From the NCBI GenBank assembly GCA_030068145.1, contig JAPJBO010000077.1, positions 186,001-250,000 of the forward strand: a stretch of DNA of 64,000 bases, given 5' to 3'. Source of the DNA: Diplonema papillatum (taxonomy: Eukaryota; Euglenozoa; Diplonemea; Diplonemida; Diplonemidae). How positions within the stretch are numbered: position 1 is the first letter of the stretch; each line of letters begins with the position of its first letter. Made by a program: the position numbers and the translations under genes. Below, one piece after another: positions 10,883 through 19,800 of the stretch. Under the pieces are notes generated by a model. The model was not told where the DNA came from. It saw nothing but the letters and a program-made list of their open reading frames with translations, and ran no database searches.

Positions 10883-13800
10883 CTGTGTTTAGTGGGGTTT
10901 TCGAATGCTGCGCGTGCTGGTAAAGAAATGCCTCCAACAGTTTGCTTTACCTGGCGTAACTGCTAGCTATCCTGGGGGAAACTTCGGGGGTGAACCAGCT
11001 ACTGGATAATTTGAGGGTCTTTCGCCCCTATACCCAGCTTTGACGAACGATTTGCACGTCAACACCGCAACGGACCTCCGCCAGGGGTTCCCCCGGCTTC
11101 GTCCTATCAGGCGTATTAGGGCTGAATACCAAGCCTTTTGTGTCGTCATGGGCTACGCCCCACTTAATAAGGTAGCTAAATCCCGGATGCGAGATGAGCC
11201 GAGAGCTGATTTCGATGTCTGCGATCATGGCCGAATGCGCCCCGAAGTAGATGACGCTCACGTGAACCAACCGAAGTGACAGCTCGCTTGAGGAAGACTG
11301 TTTCAAATGGGTCGACAGGACGCAGAGCGAAGAACGTCTGGGGAACTCATTTCGTCATCAATTCACGTTGGTTGATCACTGGCCAGGCAGCGGTAGACCA
11401 CGTCTGCGATGCCCAACCGAAAACCTTCTCCTTGCGCTCCTTAGACGGTCGCGCCAGCGACCTAGCGGCGTACGCGCCCGCACACGCGCCCGCTGTGCTC
11501 AACTTGCCAGCCGCTTCTGCCTGGGAATGTCAGTAGAGGGGACGGGGGGGTTGTACGTGCCGGGGGAGGATTAGCCTGTTGATTGATAGTGAGTGAATAT
11601 GATCGCTAGGCCAATCTTCTCCCAAACACGCTGCCGGCGTTCTCTTTCGTGTTTACAAAGCATTGTTACAACGAAAATACTCGAGGGGCTGCCTTGTGCT
11701 TACTTCGAAGGAGGCTAGAGGGGGAGAAACAATACAACTACAAAATGGGTCTTTTTTGTTGAACGCTTACGCCCGCCACTAAACCCGGATTTACCTGTGT
11801 TTCGTGTGGGCTACAGCACATTTACCTCCTTTGATCTTTTGCAGTTGGCAGCCTCCTCAAGTATTTCCTACAAAGCAGGTGCTTATACAAAAAAAAAAAA
11901 GCCGAACCCTAAGAGGGGAAAGCGTACCTGGATGGAGTCCACGTTTGTGTGGAAGCTGTGCAGGACATAATTCAAGGAGTCGGTGTCTTGGTAGACCTCT
12001 TCCAACGTCGTCATCAACTGTGTGTGGTGGTTTTGGCAGCTAAGTTGCGCGCAAAAGCCAGGAACAGGTAGACATGTGCTTGGGCGCGTTCCATATGAAG
12101 ACAACCCTTTGAGCCCCCCAGCACTACGTTCGGACCCGGCGTCAGTACTCCCGCTAATCCCACGGCCGCTAGGAAAGAAAAAGCTGAGGTTCGGTGAATT
12201 CGCGCTACACCGACATGACCCTCGTGAGAGGCGCAAGATAAAGGCGCTGTTCAGAGAGCACATCTGCCACAGCTGACGGTTCTTCCCGTTTTAACGTTTC
12301 TTCCGTATACTGTCTTCCAAACGCTCAAACCTCTCAGAGAGTAGCCTTACCCGTGCGACGAAGGAAAAAGCGAACTGGATAATGCCCTTGTAGAAAGAGG
12401 CTGCCAGTTCGTGATGAACTGGGTGCGAAGGCAATCTTCAGGGTGCTGCACGCAAATGAAAAGAAATGTGAAGCCCGGGGTTTTGCCTGGAGGCTTTTCT
12501 TCTCGTTGGAAGGAAGTGAAAGTGCGGGGAAAAGGACGTGTGCGACTCCTCCGCAAATCGGATTATGAAACGTTGAGGGACTGGCCCTCTGTGGGGGGTC
12601 GTTGTTATTGGTGCCGGTTTTGAGGGAGAAAAGGTAAGAAATATGCTTTGCGGTGGCCTCCGCTGGTCTGGCAGTCTGTGCTACCTCCATTCTTTTACAC
12701 TCGTTCTCTTCTCTACTCACTACTGTACGTACTCTTTCACTTTTTTTACTGCCTGTCACCTGACTTTTCTGCATCCTTGAGAGCTACTTTTCTTACACGC
12801 ATAGCTACTTTTCTTGCACGCATAACTACTTTTCTTGCACGCATAACTACTTTTCTTGCACGCATAACTACTTTTCTTGCACGCATAGCAGTTTTGGTTT
12901 CCAGGTGCTTTTGTGGGCAATACAGGTGCATTCGTGGGCAATCCGGTGTCTTCGTGGGCAATTCAGGTGCATTCCTGTGGAAGTCACAGTGCCAAAGAAC
13001 AGCAAGGGACAAGGTTGACGCGCATGATCTGACACTACTGAGCGAACGGAAGAATGATTCGAATGGCAGGACCAGCTCATTCGTTGCAGGATGCGGAGCA
13101 GGAGTCGGAGACCGCCAGTGCCATGGAAACTTGGGATGCTGACGTGCAGCGTACACTGTGTGAGCCGACTGTGCTGTTGTACACGACAGGAACTTGGCCA
13201 GTAGCTGGTGTGTGGCACGCCATCTTTCTTGGCCTTCGGCGTCTCCCACACCCTGTGCGTAGCTCTCTCGGACGCAGAAAAGTCAGGTGATGCGGCAGTA
13301 AAGCAATCTTCTTACCTCGAGACGTCGTTTTCTTGCACTCGGTTTTCCAGATTGCCACTCGAGCCCTGCGGGCTCTCGTGGCAATCTGGAAAACCTCGTG
13401 CAAGAAAACGACTTTTCTCTCGGTGAATAAATAGCTATTACTGCCTGTCACCTGACTTTTCTGCATCCTTGAGAGCTACTTTTCTTACACGCATAGCTAC
13501 TTTTCTTGCACGCATAACTACTTTTCTTGCACGCATAACTACTTTTCTTGCGCTCATAACTACTTTTCTTGCACGCATAGCAGTTTTGGTTTCCAGGTGC
13601 ATTTGTGGGCAATACAGGTGCATTCGTGGGCAATCCGGTGTCTTCGTGGGCAATTCAGGTGCTTTCCTGTGGAAGTCACAGTGCCAAAGAACAGCAAGGG
13701 ACAAGGTTGACGCGCATGATCTGACACTACTGAGCGAACGGAAGAATGATTCGAATGCCAGGACCAGCTCATTCGTTGCAGGATGCGGAGCAGGAGTCGG

Positions 13801-16800
13801 AGACCGCCAGTGCCATGGAAACTTGGGAAGCTGACGTGCAGCGAACATTGTGTGAGCCGACTGTGCTGTTATACACGACAGGAACTTGGCCAGTAGCTGG
13901 TGTGTGGCACGCCATCTTTCTTGGCCTTCGGCGTCCCCCACACCCTGTGCGTAGCTCTCTCGGACGCAGAAAAGTCAGGTGATGCGGCAGTAAAGCAACT
14001 TACCTTACCTCGAGACGTCGTTGTCTTGCACTCGGTTTTTTCCAGATTGCCACTCGAGCCTTGCGGGCTCGAGTGGCAATCTGGAAAACCTCGTGCAAGA
14101 AAACGACTTTTCTCTCGGTGAATAAATAGCTATTTCTTTCTTTGGCTGGCCAAAAAGACGTGGCTTTATGTTGAGTCTGTGGGGGAGAGACACACCGGAT
14201 GGTAGTATTTTTCGGAGTCCCTTGGCGACGTGGTGGTTGACATAAAGGACTTGACTGTGCCATCGAAGTCCGATTCATCGTCGTTGTCGCTGAAGCATCG
14301 ATTAATCGTGTGAGACAACCCGTCAACCCAGAATGCCCACTGCAGGCCGTATAGGATGTTGATGAAGAAAGACGCTACAATCTTGTCTGTGTTTGCCAAC
14401 TCGATGACGAACAAGTGCGGCGACTGCACGCCTGTGAATGACAGCGGCGCGAAGTCCAGCAGCGTGGCCGCCAGCTCTGCGCTGTCTACCTTCACCCGCA
14501 ACTCGGGACCTGAAATTTTTTGCGTTGATTTGATATTATGCCGGCGAAGCTTTGCCCGGGAAACGCCCTGCAATGCATTGCGCGGGCTAAAAAGACGTGG
14601 GCGTGTTTCGGTAGATCAAAATTCCGAACCTGAAAATGAAACAAGTGGGGAACGAGCAAACTTTCGGCTGGTAGGCGACACAAGGGGAGAACCCAATACA
14701 ACTACAAACTGGTCTTGTTTGTTGAGTACTTAAATGGCGCATTCCTCCTTTGAGATTTGGACTCGTGTTGCAATAGAGTCCAAGAGTTTGAGATTTGCAA
14801 CTGGCAACCTGCTCAAGCAGGTGCACACGCAAAGAAAAAGCTGGAGACCTCAAAACGGCGTGGTCTCGCAGCAGTCTTGCGTGCCATACCTAAGGTCTGC
14901 CAGGAAGACAGCAGAGTCGGGTCGTCAAGGCATCGCCGGTGGATGTTGTCGTAGAGAGCGTGCTTCTCCTGCGTCGCGCAGGCGCTCGAAATGTAGATGG
15001 TGTCGCCCGGCATTTTCCGCGCGAAGATGTCGGTGACGATGGCGGGAACGATCCCCGCCCCCGTGTCGGAGCCGACGGTGAACGTGTTCTCGTCCGTGTA
15101 CGGCATGGCGGTGAGGGTCAGGCTCATCAGCCGCGCGGGCAGCCCCCGGGTGGGCGAAGACTTAGACATGTAGCTCGAACCTGAGGGGTTAGCCGAGGTC
15201 CATCTTAGTTAGTTTCCCCCTTTAAGGGCAGGTGACCTATATGTTCAACTGCTTCGAGTTCTAAGGGTCCGTGTTTTGTATTGAATCGCGAACGATCCCT
15301 TCCGTGGAATGTAAACACCGCCATTTGAGATTCTCGAGACGAGGTCATGCCAGATTAGCTAGCTATGTCACTAGAGCGGAGTGCTGCTCCGATTCAGAAT
15401 GTGATTGACTCACTCTAGTGATTAGCGCTCTTGCCTTATACATACCGGTCTCTTTCATTTGCCAGTCTTTGATTTTCATTCAGATACCGTCGGAGTCCAC
15501 TGCTGTAAACGATGCCGTCTCAGGATCGAGGGAAGTCTTTTTGGCTCCCATGGCACTCCCCGAACAAGAAATCAAAGATTATGGGTCCGCTGGCACTTAA
15601 AGGAAATGACGGAACGACACCAACAGGCGTGGAGTAAGCGGCTTAATTTGATTTCATGCGTGGTTGACGTCTACAGTCGACAGTCAAGGCGGGTTGGGGT
15701 TCTTTCTTCGGTACCTGTTAGTTCGTTGCAGCTGTGTCTTCCATGTCTTTACTCCCGCTTTTGCAAGTGCGCTCTCGTTCCTTGTTTGCTAGCATCGTGC
15801 GCCCATGTCGAAAAAAGCAGAACCGTCAAGGAGAGCCATGCTTGCTGCTGTGAACAGATGCGCTACAAACCCTTTCCAGGGAGCCCCAGGTTCCCCATTT
15901 TAGGCTGAAAACAAGCACGCTTTTTAAGGAGGCGGTTACTGGTAATCGCAAAAAAGACTTCTGGGGGAGGGCATACTCCTGCGGCGCATCGGCGCATATG
16001 TGCTTTGATCAGCGAGGAACACGCGGAGCAACGGCTTGACGATGCAGGTGTAGATTGTGCTCTGCCGAGATTCTGTATGGGTGTGCTTGTATGAAGTATG
16101 AACCTGGCGCGAGTACCCAACTCTTGCAACCGTCACACGGTGGGTTTGATCTAGATTGTTTGCCTCTGATTAGAACGTAAAGGATAGATCTGCATCGACG
16201 ATGACGAGATTCATGAGGAGACTGTGGTGTTGCATCACCGTGGTCCTTTATCTGCATCGTGCAACGAAAGGCCCCGCACAGCTTCGAGCGAGTGTGGTTC
16301 GGTCCCTGACCACCGGTGTTCCAGTTCCCGTGATAAACAGGCACGCAACATGCTCTTTGTCCTGCTCACTGACGGAGGCATGTTCTCGTCGGCAAAATGC
16401 TCGAGGGGCTGCCATGTGCTTACTTCGAAGGCAGGGGAGAAACAATACAACTATAAGGTGGGTCTTTTTTGCTGAAATCTTACGCTCGCCACTGAACCCA
16501 GATTCGCCTGTGTTTCGTGTGGGCTACAGCACACTTACCTCCTTTGAATCTTTCGCAACTGGCAGCCTCCTCAGGCATTTCCTTACAAAATAGGTGCTTC
16601 TACAAAACAGAATCGGACGCACACCTTCGTTGAAGAACATGTCGAACTTGAATTGCAGGGCGCTGTCGCTGTCGTCGTCGTCGTCGCTCTGCCCCTGCGT
16701 CGAGTTCGACAGCAGATCCGCGTCGGCAGCGTGGGGGGGAGGGTGCGGCACGTTGAAGCTCAGCTTCCGCATGTCGCGCTGGTGGGGGGGGCTCCCTTGG

Positions 16801-19800
16801 CCGACGCGGCGCGTGCCGTCTGAGAGCGACATCGCCATTTTGTCCGTATCCGACGAGTTCGACGTCGACAGCTCGCACTGCTGCGCGGCAATCGTCGACG
16901 GAGACGTGACGCACGTCGTGAACAACGCCGGGCTCCGCTCCTCCAGCTGCGGCTTCAGCAGGTCGTTCTTGCGGAGGGTAATCAGCCCGTCGGCGGCCCC
17001 GGTGCAGGTGACGACTTCGGACTGGTCCGGCAGGGCGTGTGTGGCCGGCACGAAATTGCGCGGCGTGCCCGTCAGGTCGTTGTTGTTCGGCGTCAGCGGC
17101 GTCGTCGAAGGCGACCGGCGCCGCGGCGTGAACGAGTACGGCGAGCCTTGCTTCTCCTCGACGACCGTGTTCGAAATTTGCCAGTTGGTGAGACGCACGG
17201 CGATGAACACTCCTGTGTGAGCGGTTCGGAACTGTTGAGACCGAAAGCTAGAGACTTGAGACCAGTTGGACCTACACAGCTCTTCTACTGAACCTGAGAC
17301 TAGTAGGACCTACATAGCTCTTCTACTGAACCTGAGACTAGTAGGACCTACATAGCTCTTCTACTGAACCTGAGATTTTAGGACCTACATAGCTCTTCTA
17401 CTGACCCTGAGACTAGTAGGACCTACTTAGCTCTTCTACTAAACCTGAGACCAGTTGTACTTACATAGCTCTTCTGAGATGAGTAGGACCTACGAACCTC
17501 GCTTCTTCGTAACACATACGGAGAAGAGAGGGACAGACATGAGGGTTTGGATAGAATGAGAGCTTGGTTAGAGTGCAAAAAAAAAAAATAATCTGTGGCG
17601 TGGAGGAGTGCGGAGCGTCGGGGCCCTACACCGGGATGCGAAGGAAGCAGAAGGTCCTGAAGGCTGGTAGCTTGTATAAGAGACCGACGTTCTCAGGCAC
17701 ACCGCCTGCTGCTTGCCGCTGCAGGGGGATTCGTTTGCAACAATAAAACCCTCGGGGAGAAAAAGACTGCGGGGGTCTCTCAGTCGAAAAAGGAATGCGT
17801 AGTTTTGCTTCGTTATGGTACTCGTTCGTTGTCGACAACATAATATATTATCCCCGAGTGCCATCTGACTGCAGATCTGAAGCCGCCCACGTCCGGAGAA
17901 AAGCACACACCCCTGAGGTCGTATCCTTGCTTGTCATCATCTACCGGGCTCACGACCAGGTCCGCGGATACGGACCGTCGCGAGCCACTCGGCGGAAGAA
18001 GCGTCAGGCACGGCGTCGTGAACTTTTCCCGCTTGCTCGCCCCGTCGGTGTCGAAGCTCTCCGCTTTGACGAGATGCTGCTCCGCTCCTTCCTCCGCGTC
18101 CCCCTGCCCCTGCTCTTCTCCCTGCTCCTCTTCCTGCTCCGGAGCCCGCGGCTTTCTTTCCATGGCCCTTTCCGCACGGAAACCAGGCGGGCCCGCGTCG
18201 ACGGGCGAGAGAACCTTCGGCGGTGTCACGAGGCCGGCGGTGTGCGTGCTGTACATGCCGCCGGGCTGCGGCGCCTCTGGTTCGGGGTCAGCGGGTCCGG
18301 TCGACAGCGACGTGTAGTCCGTCGAGCCGTAGAAGCAGCTTTGCAGCCGGTCCATGTTGCCGAAGTCGACGACTTCTTCGGTCAGGAACGGGTGCTCCCG
18401 CAGGGCCCGCAGCGTGCTCCGGTCGCCCGGGTCGCGGAGGGTGCAGCAGTCAAGGAAGTGGATGAACTCGGGACTGAACCGGTCGTCGGGCGGCAGCTTG
18501 GGGCGGTACGCTTTCGCGCCGTCGGACAGCTTCATCATGAAGTCGATCGCTCCCTCGTACTCGATGACTCCTTTCCACGGTGAGACACCGGTTGCCAGCT
18601 CGGCGATCGTGATGCCTGTGTGAGTGAGAACGTGGCTTGACAGCTCAGGACGTCGCGGAATGCATTCCTTCCATCGCGACAGTAATAGGAACTAAAGGAT
18701 AATGCGTGAAGTGTAGCGTCATGCAGCTTCAGATCCGTGGTCAGTCTTCTCTCGACTAAAAAAAACTACTTTGCGAATCAAAGTCATAATATTCCCACTG
18801 AACCGGCAATGGTATCTGCTTGCTTGTCGTGCACTACTGGAATCGTCGTTCAACAGAGCGGACCGATGCGTCTCATCTCGCCGTAGTAGTAGGGCTCCTG
18901 TGTACACTGCTGTAACGCGAACAAACTTCCCATCGCACTTGGCTGAAGTTGGAAAACCTTGCAGCTTCGGAGAAGCGGCATACCCATGGACCAGATGTCG
19001 CTGGCAAAGCTGTGCACGCCGCGAATGGCTTCAGGAGACGTGTACGCGGGGGTTCCGACGAACTCTTTGTCGGAAACCGTCTCGACTTGCGTGGCCAGCT
19101 CGTGGCTGGTGCCGAAGTCAGTCAGCTTGACAATGCCGTCCGTTGAGACGAGCAGGTTGGCGGGCTTGATGTCTCTGTGGAGTACGCGGCGCTTGTGCAG
19201 GTAATCGAGTCCCTCGACGATCTGCCGTGTGTAGTTCATGAGCACCGGCTCGGGAAACTTGCCGAATTGCGCCAACAGGTCGCTCAGGGACCCGCCGTCC
19301 ACCAACTCCAGGTACACCTGCAACGAACCATTTCGCATCACTTCAAAATCGTAGTACCGGACGATGTTCGGGTGGTCCAGCTTCTGCAGAAGGCCGAACT
19401 CGTCTTTGACCTGCTTGTAGTACGATGCCTTCACGTGCTTGATGGCGACGAACATTCCTGTTTGGGGTCGGTGGCGCGTTCAGATCAGCCTTGCAGGCAA
19501 GAACATTTCCGGAGTCGGGGCTTGCTCTGATAAATGAAGCAACGGACGATCAGTATCAACTGACTAAAGGTGATGAAAATGATAAGGCAAAATATTCTTG
19601 TTCTTCGCGTGTACACGGTATAAACCTCTCTGGGGAGGTCTCCTGTATTAGCACTTTTTCGATGGCTTCGTTTTCTAGAGTGAAAGTTCGCTTGACACTC
19701 CGGGGGTTTTCTCTTTCATGTGCAACCGTTGCTCCGGAAATCTTCCCGTCAGTACAGATGTACTATTGAAAATACTCGAGGGGCTGCCTTGTGCTTACTT

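Larger units (their letters stand above)
12748..14134. repeat. 692-bp tandem duplication with internal minisatellite
   Basis: Unit 1 (12748-13439) and unit 2 (13440-14134) match almost throughout. Each begins CTGCCTGTCACCTGACTTTT, contains about five copies of a 21-bp repeat around CATAACTACTTTTCTTGCACG, then three GTGGGCAAT repeats, and ends GAATAAATAGCTATT. The pair lies in the intron between kinase exons 6 and 7. Both units keep a 167-codon minus-strand frame open, probably because the copies are young. Confidence 0.85.

Noticed and set aside
12746..13941. Two 167-codon minus-strand frames with RARKVVM repeats
   Set aside because: Both lie in a recent tandem duplication, the repeat is a 21-bp minisatellite, and the segment falls in an intron of the kinase model.
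13440..14134. CRISPR-like array
   Set aside because: The short repeats are contiguous 21-bp units without unique spacers, in a eukaryotic intron.
14166..14195. Stop codon reading (TAA near 14166) as the end of the kinase gene
   Set aside because: A donor GTGTGT at 14195 matches the other donors, and exon 7 continues in the same phase, so splicing is the better model.
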